A stretch of 64,000 nt of DNA from Clostridia bacterium (GCA_900770415.1 CAAGKN010000018.1:1-64000); one strand, 5' to 3'. Shown: positions 54,265 through 63,394, counted from the first letter of the stretch. Made by a program: numbers and translations. The notes: a model not told the origin generated them from the letters alone.

Positions 54265-55360
54265 ATGGAAAGCAAAGATTATAAAATGATGAGATTTTTT
54301 CGTCAACTAGAAAAAACAATAGATACCGGAGAAGTTAAAAAAATAGGAATAATAACAGACAAAGACGGAACAATTATGATTGACGAAGAACTAAAAAATA
54401 TATTAGAAGAAATCAGAACAAAAGCAACTAATGCTGAAATACATATTATTGCAAACACAGGAAGAACAGTTGCAGATATGATAGAATGCCTAAAAAGAGA
54501 AAAAATCCCATTGCATTATTTTGATTATATAATTGGAGATAATGGAGCTATATGTTTAGACGTTAAAAGCAAACAAGAGCTATTTAGAAATAGTATGAAC
54601 ATTCATGATATAAATAAAGTAATTACAGAGTTTCTAGAAATTGGAGGAAAAGAATCTGATATACGTATAACAGACGGAAAACATATATACGCAAATGATA
54701 CAGAAACAGTTAGAGAATACTATAAAAGGAACAAAAACGTGGTATATGTAAAAGATTTTAATAGCTTAGACGGCATAAATATAACAAAACTTACACTAAC
54801 AGGAACACATGACAAAATTCTGATGATGAAAAGATTTATAGAAAAAAATGTGAAAAAAGGAAAAACACATCTAGGACAAACATCGTTTCCAAAACAACAA
54901 GATAATAATTATAGAATAGACTTTACACGGAGAACATACAAAAGGTACAGCTTCAAAATTTATTAGAGAAAAATTAGGATTAGATACTTGTATATATTTA
55001 GGGAATGACTTAAACGATATTAGTATGTTTGTGGAAGCAATAAAGGACGATGATTTTATTGTAATTGTTGGTAGTGAAGGTAAAAAAACAATAGATATGA
55101 TAGAAGAATACTTAAAAATAGAATGCACCGAAAGAGGAAAAGAATGGGGTCTAGTAAAACTTTTAGAATTAGACGAAAGGGATGCTAACAAGTTCCTTCT
55201 AAAATTCCATAGAATATTAAGGAATATAGAAAGAAAAGGAAAAAAAGAACATAAAAATACAAATTATGCAAAAATGTGTCAAGAAAGTAATAGAGAAAAT
55301 ATGCAGAAAATTAAAACAGCGAGAAATAATACTACAACTAGAAAAGATAGAAGTAGATAA
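54265..55360 (+). CDS. HAD-superfamily hydrolase (Cof-like), with a CGG +1 frameshift site
   Basis: 364 residues when restored. HAD motif I is TDKDGT (about residues 31-36), motif II the Thr of IIANTGRT, and motif IV LGNDLNDISMF. An extra C at 54928 (ACA C GGA) falls between the cap and the last core motif. Skipping it gives GEHTKGTASKFIREKLG with the motif III Lys, then motif IV. Unshifted reading ends 12 codons later and removes motif IV. A basic C-terminal extension of about 60 residues is unusual. Cof-type enzymes dephosphorylate sugar phosphates; substrate unknown. No close link to rpmE or miaB. Confidence 0.82.
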
Positions 55361-55369
55361 ACTGTAAAG

Positions 55370-55397
55370 GAATTTAAGCCCTTTGCAGTTTTTTTAC
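55370..55397 (+). terminator. Terminator after the HAD gene
   Basis: ACTGTAAAGG and CCTTTGCAGT pair around an 8-base loop, followed by seven T residues. Confidence 0.8.
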
Positions 55398-55461
55398 GCA
55401 CTTTTTGTTGAAAAATATATTATTTTATAATAAAATATAGTGGTTAAGTGGAGGAATTTTA

Positions 55462-56844
55462 ATGAGCACAGAGATAATAGAAAAACAAAAAGAATATATG
55501 GAAAAAGTAAAAAAAATAAATGAAAATAAAAACAAAATGTATTACATTTTAACAATGGGATGTCAGCTTAACGAAAATGATTCTGAAAAATTAATTGGCA
55601 TAATGGAAGAGATGGGATACACAAAATCTGATGATATAAAAAATGCAGATTTATATGTTATAAATACATGCTGTGTTAGAGAAAATGCCGAAGAAAAACT
55701 TTTTGGAAAACTAGGAGAATTAAAGAAAATAAAAGAAAATAAAAATATAGTAATAGCAATAGGTGGCTGTATGATGCAAGAAGAGCATATTACAGAAAAA
55801 ATAAAGAAAAGCTATCCATTTGTAGATGTGGTGTTTGGAACACATACACTTCATAAATTCCCAGAAGATTTATATACTGCTATAACAAAAAATAAAAAGG
55901 TAAAAGATGTAATAGATATAGATGGAGAAATTTATGAAGGATTACCAGTAAAAAGAAGTAGTAACAGACAAGCCTCTGTTATAATAATGTATGGATGTAA
56001 TAATTTTTGCAGTTATTGTATAGTACCTTATGTAAGAGGAAGAGAAAGAAGTAGAAAACCAGAAGATATCTTAAATGAAATAAAAGAACTTGCAAAAGAA
56101 GGTTATAGAGAAATAACATTACTTGGACAAAATGTAAATTCATATAAAGGTGGAGGAAACTACAATTTTGCAAACTTATTAGAAGACGTAGATAAAATTG
56201 AAGGGATAGAAGTAATAAGATTTGTTTCACCACATCCAAAAGACTTTACTGATGATGTAATAGATGTAATAAGCAAAAGTAGTAAAATATCAAGACTAAT
56301 ACATGTTCCACTTCAATCAGGAAGTACCAAAGTATTAAAAGAAATGAATAGAAAATATACAAAAGAGCAATATTTAGATTTAATAAAAAGGATAAGAAAT
56401 AAAATTCCAGATGTAGTATTTTCAACAGACATAATAGTAGGATTCCCAGGGGAGACAGAAGAAGATTTTGAAGATACAATTGATGTTGTAAAACAAGTTA
56501 ATTTTGAACAAATCTTTATGTTTATATATTCTAGAAGAGTAGGAACTAGGGCAGATAAAATGGAAAATCAAATTCCAGAAGAAATAAAACATAAAAGGTT
56601 TGATAGATTAAAACAAGTATTTGAGGAAAGAGTTGAAGAAAACAACAAAAAATATGTAGGAACAACACAAAAAATATTAGTAGAAGGATATAGCAAAAAC
56701 AATCAAGATATGCTTACAGGCAGAACAGATACAAACAAAGTGGTTATATTTGAAGGACCTGAAAAACTAATTGGAAAAATAATAAATATTAAAATAATAT
56801 CAGAACACAAATGGTATTTAAAAGGAGAAGTACTAAATGGATGA
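55462..56844 (+). CDS. miaB: tRNA-2-methylthio-N6-dimethylallyladenosine synthase
   Basis: 460-residue radical SAM methylthiotransferase acting on A37 of tRNAs that read UNN codons. The N-terminal domain has three cluster cysteines (TMGCQLNENDSEK, VINTCCVRE and GGCMMQEE), the SAM domain CNNFCSYCIVPYVRGRERSR, and the end is a TRAM domain. GGAGG precedes the ATG. It overlaps the next gene by 8 bases and probably forms an operon with it and mutS. Confidence 0.95.
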   Translation: MSTEIIEKQKEYMEKVKKINENKNKMYYILTMGCQLNENDSEKLIGIMEEMGYTKSDDIKNADLYVINTCCVRENAEEKLFGKLGELKKIKENKNIVIAIGGCMMQEEHITEKIKKSYPFVDVVFGTHTLHKFPEDLYTAITKNKKVKDVIDIDGEIYEGLPVKRSSNRQASVIIMYGCNNFCSYCIVPYVRGRERSRKPEDILNEIKELAKEGYREITLLGQNVNSYKGGGNYNFANLLEDVDKIEGIEVIRFVSPHPKDFTDDVIDVISKSSKISRLIHVPLQSGSTKVLKEMNRKYTKEQYLDLIKRIRNKIPDVVFSTDIIVGFPGETEEDFEDTIDVVKQVNFEQIFMFIYSRRVGTRADKMENQIPEEIKHKRFDRLKQVFEERVEENNKKYVGTTQKILVEGYSKNNQDMLTGRTDTNKVVIFEGPEKLIGKIINIKIISEHKWYLKGEVLNG

Positions 56845-57148
56845 AAAGAAATTAGAAGAATTTATGAAAAGAAAGGCTGCAGAAAGAGTTATTAAAGGAT
56901 ATTTAGCTATAAAGAAAGTAAAAGAAGAAAAAAAATATGGAAACGAATATATAAAAATGAAATATAAAATTAATGCGGCTAAATACGAAATACTATATAA
57001 TGCACTTGAAGAAGATATTAAAGCAGAATGTGAAGCAGAAATAATAAAAGAAATTGAAGATGGGAATTTAGATTTAGACGAATACTTAGCAGGACTGCAT
57101 AGAGAAAGAGCAAAAACAGAAAAAACAGAAAAAGAAGAGGAGCGTTAA
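56837..57148 (+). CDS. Small charged protein between miaB and mutS
   Basis: 103 residues, helical and very rich in Lys and Glu, starting MDEKKLEEFMKRKAAERVI and ending KTEKEEER. AAGGAGAAG inside the miaB end serves as ribosome site. No domain recognised. Its position in the miaB-mutS operon, with 3 bases to mutS, suggests co-expression only. Confidence 0.7.
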   Translation: MDEKKLEEFMKRKAAERVIKGYLAIKKVKEEKKYGNEYIKMKYKINAAKYEILYNALEEDIKAECEAEIIKEIEDGNLDLDEYLAGLHRERAKTEKTEKEEER

Positions 57149-57151
57149 TAT

Positions 57152-59764
57152 ATGGCAGAGTTTTCTCCAATGATGAAGCATTATTTAGAAATAAAAGAAC
57201 AATATAATGATTGCATAGTGTTTTATAGATTAGGTGACTTTTATGAAATGTTTTTTGATGATGCCAAAACAGCATCAAGAGAACTAGAAATAACTTTAAC
57301 AGGTAGAGACTGCGGACAAGAAGAACGTGCACCAATGTGTGGAGTTCCATTCCATGCAGCAGAAAGTTATATAGCAAGACTAATAGAAAAAGGCTATAAA
57401 GTTGCAATATGTGAGCAATTAGAGGATCCAAAAACTGCAAAAGGCATTGTTAAAAGAGACGTAATAAGAGTAGTAACACCAGGGACAGTAATAGAACCTA
57501 ACATGCTAGACGAAAAGAAAAATAATTATATAATGTCAATATATAAAAAAGGAATATACTTTGGAATAGCAGTTTGTGATGTAACAACAGGAACATTTTT
57601 ATCTACAAAAATAGAAGAAACAAATAATTTTGCAATGCTTTTGGATGAAATATCAAAATATAATCCAGCAGAAGTAATAGTAAATAAAATGCTATTCAAC
57701 TGTAAAGAAGAATTAGACGAAATAAAGCTAAGATTTAAGGCATACATTAATTGCTATGATGAAGATTTATTTAAGAAAACATCACCAGACTTTTTAGAGC
57801 CATACTCTTTTGTAGATGATAGCGACAATAAAATAAAAGAACCAGAGCAGAATGAACTACAAATACCAGCAATTGTAGGTTTGTTGAATTACTTAAATCA
57901 GACTCAAAAAATAAAACTAGAGCACATAAACATAATAAAAATGTATTCAACACAAAAATATATGTCTTTAAATTATTCATCAAGGCGAAATTTAGAATTA
58001 ACAGAAAAGATGAATAATCAAGGCAAAAAAGGAACATTACTTTGGGTATTAGATAAAACTTATACCTCAATGGGAGGAAGACTTTTAAGGAAATGGATAA
58101 ATGAACCTCTTTTAGATAGCAAAGAAATAAATAAAAGATTAAATGCAGTAGAAGAGTTAAAAAACGAAGTTATTTTTAGAGGAGATATTATAGACTCACT
58201 AAAAAGAATTTATGATATAGAAAGATTAGTTGGAAAAATTGCGTATGGAAATAGTAATGCGAGAGACATGATAGCATTAAAAAATTCATTAAAACAATTA
58301 CCATATTTAAAAAAGATATTGGCAACCAGCAAATCTGAATTACTACAAAATTTATATTTAAGTTTAGATGAATTAAATGATATTCATGATTTAATAGAAA
58401 AATCAATAGTAGAAGATCCACCAATTACAATAACAGAAGGTGGAATAATAAAGATTGGTTATAACGATGAAGTAGATGAATTAAAAAATGCAACAACACA
58501 AGGCAAGAACTGGTTAATACAATTAGAAGCAAAAGAAAAAGAAGAAACAGGTATTAAAAATCTAAAAGTAGGATTTAACAAAGTATTTGGATATTTCTTT
58601 GAAGTTACAAAATCATATTTAAATTTAGTTCCAGATAGATATATTAGAAAGCAAACACTTGCAAACTGTGAAAGATATATAACAGAAGAGTTAAATGAAC
58701 TAGAAAGTAAAATTTTAGGAGCAGAAGAAAAGGTTGTTGACTTAGAATATAAATTATTTATAGAAATAAGAAACAAAATTGCAGTAAATATAGAAAGATT
58801 ACAAAAAGCTTCAAATATTATTTCTATATTAGATGTACTTACATCATTTGCAATAGTTGCAGAAGACTACAACTATCAAAAGCCAATAATAGATGATGGA
58901 GGAATAATAGATATCAAAGGTGGAAGACATCCTGTTATAGAAAAAATGTTACCAGCTGGAGAATTTATAGATAATGACACATATCTTGATGAAGAAAATG
59001 AACAGATGAGCATAATAACAGGACCTAATATGGCAGGTAAATCTACATATATGAGACAAGTTGCTCTAATTGTACTAATGGCGCAAATAGGAAGCTTTGT
59101 GCCAGTAACATCTGCAAGAATAGGAGTTGTAGATAAAATATTTACAAGAGTTGGCGCATCAGATGACTTAAGTATGGGACAAAGTACATTTATGGTAGAA
59201 ATGATGGAGGTTGCTGAAATATTAAGAGAGGCAACTAAAAAGAGTTTGGTAATATTAGATGAAATTGGAAGAGGAACATCTACTTATGATGGACTTTCAA
59301 TTGCATGGGCGGTTGTAGAATATATAGCAGATAAAGAAAGATGTGGAGCAAAAACATTATTTGCAACACATTATCATGAATTAACAGAACTAGAGAATCA
59401 AATACAAGGAGTAAAAAACTATTCGATAGCGGTTAAAGAAAAAGGCGAAGACGTTATATTCTTAAGAAAAATTGTAAAAGGTGGAACAGATGAAAGCTAT
59501 GGGGTACATGTTGCAAAACTAGCAGGAGTACCAAAAGACGTTACGAAGAGAGCAAACGAGATATTAAGAAGCTTGGAAAGAAAAAGTATACTAGGAAAGA
59601 AAAATCAAGAAAAAGAAAACAAGAAAATAGCAACAGGACAATTAGATATGTATAATTATAAGTTGGCAGAATTAGCTCACGAAATAGATAAAATAAATTT
59701 AAATGAACTAACACCAATAGATGCATTAAATATACTAGTAAAAATGAAAGACAAAATAAAATAG
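57152..59764 (+). CDS. mutS: DNA mismatch repair protein MutS
   Basis: 870 residues. The mismatch-binding motif FYRLGDFYEMFFDDA holds the Phe-x-Glu wedge (FYEM), the core and clamp regions follow, and the ATPase has the Walker A motif GPNMAGKSTYMRQ and LDEIGRGTSTYDG. GAGG precedes the ATG. It carries no zero-frame CGG. mutL does not follow in this window. Confidence 0.97.
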   Translation: MAEFSPMMKHYLEIKEQYNDCIVFYRLGDFYEMFFDDAKTASRELEITLTGRDCGQEERAPMCGVPFHAAESYIARLIEKGYKVAICEQLEDPKTAKGIVKRDVIRVVTPGTVIEPNMLDEKKNNYIMSIYKKGIYFGIAVCDVTTGTFLSTKIEETNNFAMLLDEISKYNPAEVIVNKMLFNCKEELDEIKLRFKAYINCYDEDLFKKTSPDFLEPYSFVDDSDNKIKEPEQNELQIPAIVGLLNYLNQTQKIKLEHINIIKMYSTQKYMSLNYSSRRNLELTEKMNNQGKKGTLLWVLDKTYTSMGGRLLRKWINEPLLDSKEINKRLNAVEELKNEVIFRGDIIDSLKRIYDIERLVGKIAYGNSNARDMIALKNSLKQLPYLKKILATSKSELLQNLYLSLDELNDIHDLIEKSIVEDPPITITEGGIIKIGYNDEVDELKNATTQGKNWLIQLEAKEKEETGIKNLKVGFNKVFGYFFEVTKSYLNLVPDRYIRKQTLANCERYITEELNELESKILGAEEKVVDLEYKLFIEIRNKIAVNIERLQKASNIISILDVLTSFAIVAEDYNYQKPIIDDGGIIDIKGGRHPVIEKMLPAGEFIDNDTYLDEENEQMSIITGPNMAGKSTYMRQVALIVLMAQIGSFVPVTSARIGVVDKIFTRVGASDDLSMGQSTFMVEMMEVAEILREATKKSLVILDEIGRGTSTYDGLSIAWAVVEYIADKERCGAKTLFATHYHELTELENQIQGVKNYSIAVKEKGEDVIFLRKIVKGGTDESYGVHVAKLAGVPKDVTKRANEILRSLERKSILGKKNQEKENKKIATGQLDMYNYKLAELAHEIDKINLNELTPIDALNILVKMKDKIK

Positions 59765-59859
59765 AAAAATGTCGAAAAAACTTTTAAATAGCCAAAAAAT
59801 GTGATAAAATAAAAAACAATAATGGCGAAAGCTATTAAATATATTTAAGGAGTGGTTTT

Positions 59860-60027
59860 GTGTCTACCAGAATGCAACACGCATTGAACTCAAACCAAAG
59901 GGAGAAAAAAACTTTATCCGAAGCACCAAAAGCAACAGAATGCAGAAGATTTGCAAAGTGCAAGAGATTAGAGAAAGATCAAGGACGTTGTAGTATGAGA
60001 AAATGTCCAGAATTTAAACCTAAATAA
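59860..60027 (+). CDS. Small cysteine-rich protein
   Basis: 55 residues from GTG 59860, behind AAGGAG. It opens MSTRMQHALNSNQREKK and ends with four cysteines (ECRRFAKC and CSMRKC) in a basic context, suggesting a small zinc-binding fold. The pattern and the ribosome site support a real gene although it is short. It ends 12 bases before a hairpin. No family recognised. Confidence 0.6.
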   Translation: MSTRMQHALNSNQREKKTLSEAPKATECRRFAKCKRLEKDQGRCSMRKCPEFKPK

Positions 60028-60038
60028 TCCTTAAGAAA

Positions 60039-60123
60039 AGGGGTGAGAGTAATTTCACCCCTTAATACTATTAAAAACATGAAAAAAAGTAAGACAAAAT
60101 ATCGAAAATTGTCTTACTTTTTT
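60039..60123. terminator. Two successive terminator hairpins
   Basis: AGGGGTGA / TCACCCCT at 60039-60063 and a longer AAAAAAGTAAGACA / TGTCTTACTTTTTT at 60082-60123. The second is symmetric and could work in both directions. Confidence 0.75.
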
Positions 60124-60329
60124 GAACCAAAGTTATATTTATTATAGCATTAGAAAAACTAAAAAGCAAACAGCAAAAAAATATAAATTAGTGTAAAAAA
60201 CAAAGTATAATAAAGATAAAATAAGTATAGTAATTAAAAGATATTTTATTTGAAAAAATAGTATCATTGTAAAGAAAAAGAATATATGATAATATAAATA
60301 CAATCTTAAAAGAAACAAAATTAAATAGT

Positions 60330-60530
60330 AAATAATTTTCCCTGCGTAGTGCGTAAGGACTGAATTTTTAGAACCAACAGATAAGGAAAGGGAGCTTGGA
60401 ACTCTGAATATGGCGTGCATGCTTGCACTTTGAGTAGTAGTAAGAAGCCCACAAGTATTTAGGAGAGCACCCACCTGTGTAAGAGCAGGTCCTTAAAAAT
60501 TCTAATACCGACGGCTAAGGCGGGGCTTTT
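60330..60530 (+). ncRNA. ssrS: Probable 6S RNA
   Basis: About 190 bases of GC-richer, non-coding sequence from CCCTGCG (60340) to GCGGGG (60525), whose ends pair to close a long hairpin, followed by seven T residues. Internal landmarks AGAACCAACAG, GGGAGCTTGGAACTC, AGAAGCCCACAAG and AGGAGAGCACCCACCT resemble Firmicutes 6S RNA, the regulator that mimics an open promoter and binds RNA polymerase. A promoter-like TTGTAA ... TAATAT lies near 60268-60296. The 684-base gap 60028-60712 otherwise holds two hairpins and repeats. The family assignment is from memory of the pattern, not a search. Confidence 0.6.
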
Positions 60531-60531
60531 T

Positions 60532-60640
60532 TTGTTGAATAGGAAAAATCGAAGATTTTCCCATTCAACAAAAAGGCTATAATCGCTATTGCCTTTGAGA
60601 TTTCCTCATTTTATTCAGAAACTCAAATCGGCGAGAACAA
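60532..60640. repeat. 40-base palindrome (copy 2) plus conserved module (copy 2)
   Basis: 60532-60571 is the palindrome of 9066-9105 with one change. 60576-60640 is the GCTATAATCGC ... CGAGAACA module of 38715-38779. Here the two known repeat units are joined, which shows that palindromes and module combine freely. Confidence 0.75.
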
Positions 60641-60712
60641 TATATGAATTGTAAAAAAATCTTTTTTATGCTAATATAATAAAGAAAAAATAATGCGAGA
60701 AGGATAATAAAA

Positions 60713-61597
60713 ATGAATATAAAACAAGCATTGGAATATGGAATAGAGCAGTTAAATAAAAACAATATAGAAAGTCCAAACCTAAAAACAAGAATGCTAT
60801 TAGCAAATATTTTAAATAAAAACAAAGAATATCTACTAATACATGATACAGAAGAATTAAATATAAGCAATATAAATAAGTATAAAGAAAACATTCAAAA
60901 ACTAGTAAATGGTACACCAATACAATATATAATAAACAAACAGGAATTTATGGGATTGGAATTCTATGTAGACAAAAATGTATTAATTCCTCAACCAGAT
61001 ACAGAGATATTAGTAGAAGAAGTTATAAATATATGCAAGGAGCAAAATGCAAATAAAAAAATAAAAATATTAGACCTATGCACTGGAAGTGGCGCAATAG
61101 GTATATCAATTGCAAACAATATAAAAAATTGTGAGATGACTCTTTCGGATATTAGTTATGATGCATTAGAAATTGCACAAAAAAATTCTGTAATTGTTGA
61201 GGACATTGGTGAGGACATTGGTGATTCTCAAAAAAGTAACATCAGAACAATCCAATCAGACCTTTTTGAAAAAATAGAAGGAAAATTTGATATTATTGTT
61301 TCAAATCCACCGTATATAGAAACTAAAACAATACAAACATTAGATAAAGAAGTACAAATGGAACCAAAACTTGCACTAGATGGTGGAGAAGATGGATTAG
61401 ATTTATATAGAAGAATAATAAAAGAAGCATATAAGTATTTAAATAATAATGGAACTTTGGCGCTAGAGATAGGTTATAATCAAAAAGATAAAGTAATAAA
61501 CTTAATAAAAGCAAGTAATATGTATAAAGGTATTTATTCTAAAAAAGATCTATCAAATAATGATAGAATTGTAGTATGCAAGAAAAGGAGTAATTAA
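60713..61597 (+). CDS. prmC: Release factor glutamine methyltransferase
   Basis: 294 residues. It methylates the Gln of the GGQ motif in peptide release factors. SAM-binding DLCTGSGAIGISIAN and the catalytic SNPPYIE are clear. A 12-base tandem duplication at 61199-61222 gives the repeat EDIGEDIG in a surface loop and keeps the frame. GAAGG precedes the ATG. prfA and rpmE often precede prmC in Firmicutes; here rpmE is 6 kb away. Confidence 0.93.
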   Translation: MNIKQALEYGIEQLNKNNIESPNLKTRMLLANILNKNKEYLLIHDTEELNISNINKYKENIQKLVNGTPIQYIINKQEFMGLEFYVDKNVLIPQPDTEILVEEVINICKEQNANKKIKILDLCTGSGAIGISIANNIKNCEMTLSDISYDALEIAQKNSVIVEDIGEDIGDSQKSNIRTIQSDLFEKIEGKFDIIVSNPPYIETKTIQTLDKEVQMEPKLALDGGEDGLDLYRRIIKEAYKYLNNNGTLALEIGYNQKDKVINLIKASNMYKGIYSKKDLSNNDRIVVCKKRSN

Positions 61598-61598
61598 G

Positions 61599-62231
61599 AT
61601 GTCGTTTTCTTCAGATTTAAGAGAAGAATTAATTGAACTAAAAATGTGGGATAATAATAGTAGTTTAAAACAAGATGAACAATTAAGCAGGCTATTAATT
61701 AGAGAAGCTTTTATAAAAAAAGGCTTTATTAATGATCCAAACAAAGATTATCATTTAGAAATATTATTTAAAAGCAAAGAAAAAGCAGAACAATTACAAG
61801 AAATAATTCAAAACTTTGGAATAAACATAAAGTTTACAACTAAGAATTCAGACTATATGTTGTATTTAAAAGATGGAGAAGAAATATCATCTTTTCTAGC
61901 ATTAATGGGAGCAAATAAATCTGTAATAAAGTTTGAAGAAATTAGAGTTATGAAAGAAACAAGAAATAATATAAACAGATTAGTAAATTGCGAAACAGCC
62001 AATTTAAATAAAATAATAGATGCATCAATTAAACAAGTTAATGCAATAAAAAAATTAAAAAAAGAAAAGAAATTTGAAAACTTGCCAGAGAATCTAAAAG
62101 AGCTAGCAAATTTACGAATTCAAAATCCAGAGGCAAGCTACCAGGAACTAGGAGCTATGTTAAAAGAGCCAATAGGAAAGTCGGGAGTAAGCCACAGACT
62201 AGAAAAAATAGTAAAAATTGCAGAGGAGTAA
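61599..62231 (+). CDS. whiA: WhiA-type DNA-binding protein lacking the first half
   Basis: 210 residues against about 310 for the family. It starts MSFSSDLREELIEL like normal WhiA but jumps directly to the second part of the LAGLIDADG-like domain (RLLIREAFIKKGFINDPNKDYHLEI), then has the conserved MGANKSVIKFEEIRVMKETRN, RLVNCETANLNK and a C-terminal helix-turn-helix (YQELGAMLKEPIGKSGVSHRLEKI). About 90 residues appear deleted in frame. The gene follows prmC by one base and lies 3 bases before hemW. WhiA affects cell division and sporulation in other Gram-positive bacteria. Confidence 0.9.
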   Translation: MSFSSDLREELIELKMWDNNSSLKQDEQLSRLLIREAFIKKGFINDPNKDYHLEILFKSKEKAEQLQEIIQNFGINIKFTTKNSDYMLYLKDGEEISSFLALMGANKSVIKFEEIRVMKETRNNINRLVNCETANLNKIIDASIKQVNAIKKLKKEKKFENLPENLKELANLRIQNPEASYQELGAMLKEPIGKSGVSHRLEKIVKIAEE

Positions 62232-62234
62232 ACT

Positions 62235-63359
62235 ATGAAAGAATTAGGCATATACATACACATACCATTTTGCAAAAGAAAATGTGCTTATTGTGATTTT
62301 ATATCATTTTCAGATAAAACCAAATTAATAGAAAAATATGTACTGGTACTGGAAAAAGAAATAGATAAATGTAATATAAATAAAGATAGTTATAAAATTA
62401 AAACAATATATTTTGGAGGAGGAACTCCATCATTTATTGAAAGCAAATATATAGTTGAGATATTAGAAAGCGTAAAAAGAAAATTTAACATATCAAAAAC
62501 AGCAGAAATTACAATAGAAATCAACCCAGGAACTATAACAGAAGAAAAACTAAAAGACTACTATAATGCAGGAATAAATAGAATAAGTTTTGGGCTACAA
62601 TCTACAAATAGTGAACTTCTTAAATTAGTAGAAAGAATTCACAGCTATTCAAGTTTTCTAGAAGGATATAAATTAGCTAGAAAAGTAGGATTTAAAAATA
62701 TAAATATAGACTTAATGATAGGCTTACCAGTTCAAACCTTGGAAGATGTCCAAACAGATTTAAAAAGAATAATAGAATTAAATCCAGAGCATATATCTGT
62801 ATATTCTTTAATAGTAGAAGAAGGAACAAGAATAGAAGAAAAAATAAAAAACAAAGAACTATATTTGCCACCAGAAGAATTAGAAAGAAAAATGTATTGG
62901 GAGGTAAAAAAACAATTAGAAAAAGCAGGATATGTTCATTACGAAATATCTAACTTTGCAAAACCAGGATATGAATCTAAACATAATCTAAGTTGTTGGA
63001 ATCAAGAAGAATATTTAGGCTTCGGAATTGCAGCACATTCATATTTTAATGGAGAAAGATATTCAAATACAGAAGATTTTGATAAATATTTTGAACATCC
63101 AGAAGATAGCAAAATAATACATGAAAAACAAACGCAAGAAGACAGACAAAGAGAATTCATGCTTTTAGGGTTAAGAAAAATAGATGGTGTTAAAATATCC
63201 GACTTTAAAAATAAATTTATAGAAAACCCAATATATTTATATAGGGAAAGTTTAAATAAATTAGTAACTCAAGGATTAATTGAAATTGATATAGACAGTA
63301 TAAAGTTAACAAACAGAGGAATAGATTTAGCAAATTTAGTGTGGGAAGAATTTGTGTGA
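62235..63359 (+). CDS. hemW: HemW, radical SAM haem chaperone
   Basis: 374 residues. The cluster motif CKRKCAYCDF is present, with GGGTPS and GLPVQTLEDV typical of the HemN/HemW family. HemW has a shorter N terminus than HemN and lacks coproporphyrinogen oxidase activity; length and the upstream position to hrcA fit HemW. It ends in TGA, confirming TGA as stop. A terminator follows at 63364-63394. Confidence 0.92.
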   Translation: MKELGIYIHIPFCKRKCAYCDFISFSDKTKLIEKYVLVLEKEIDKCNINKDSYKIKTIYFGGGTPSFIESKYIVEILESVKRKFNISKTAEITIEINPGTITEEKLKDYYNAGINRISFGLQSTNSELLKLVERIHSYSSFLEGYKLARKVGFKNINIDLMIGLPVQTLEDVQTDLKRIIELNPEHISVYSLIVEEGTRIEEKIKNKELYLPPEELERKMYWEVKKQLEKAGYVHYEISNFAKPGYESKHNLSCWNQEEYLGFGIAAHSYFNGERYSNTEDFDKYFEHPEDSKIIHEKQTQEDRQREFMLLGLRKIDGVKISDFKNKFIENPIYLYRESLNKLVTQGLIEIDIDSIKLTNRGIDLANLVWEEFV

Positions 63360-63363
63360 TAGA

Positions 63364-63394
63364 AAAAAATTAGCATAGATGCTAATTTTTTTTG
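63364..63394 (+). terminator. Terminator of hemW
   Basis: AAATTAGCAT and ATGCTAATTT around a short loop with T run. Confidence 0.85.

Noticed and set aside
7723..54928. Classical slippery-site frameshifting
   Set aside because: The codons before the sites differ widely, most cannot re-pair one base on, and no common upstream ribosome-site-like element or downstream structure is visible.
7327..55360. Treating the ten interrupted genes as pseudogenes or the C residues as sequencing errors
   Set aside because: All 13 events are the same insertion in the same context, always at glycine, with long clean conserved frames on both sides. Decay or typical homopolymer errors would give varied indels and stops. 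Raw reads would settle it; I cannot exclude a systematic base-calling fault from sequence alone.
61199..61222. Duplication in prmC as a frame-breaking event
   Set aside because: The 12-base tandem repeat keeps the frame and only adds four residues in a loop.
526..63100. CGG trinucleotides within AAC GGA, TAC GGA, TGC GGA, GGC GGA, GCG GTT and similar in native genes
   Set aside because: The C is not in the first codon position, the frames are intact and no shift is needed. They serve as the control that sequence alone, without phase, is not the signal.
7327..63359. Reassignment of TGA to an amino acid
   Set aside because: TGA is used as a stop in gerAA and gerAB (ATGA overlaps) and in hemW, with products of normal length.
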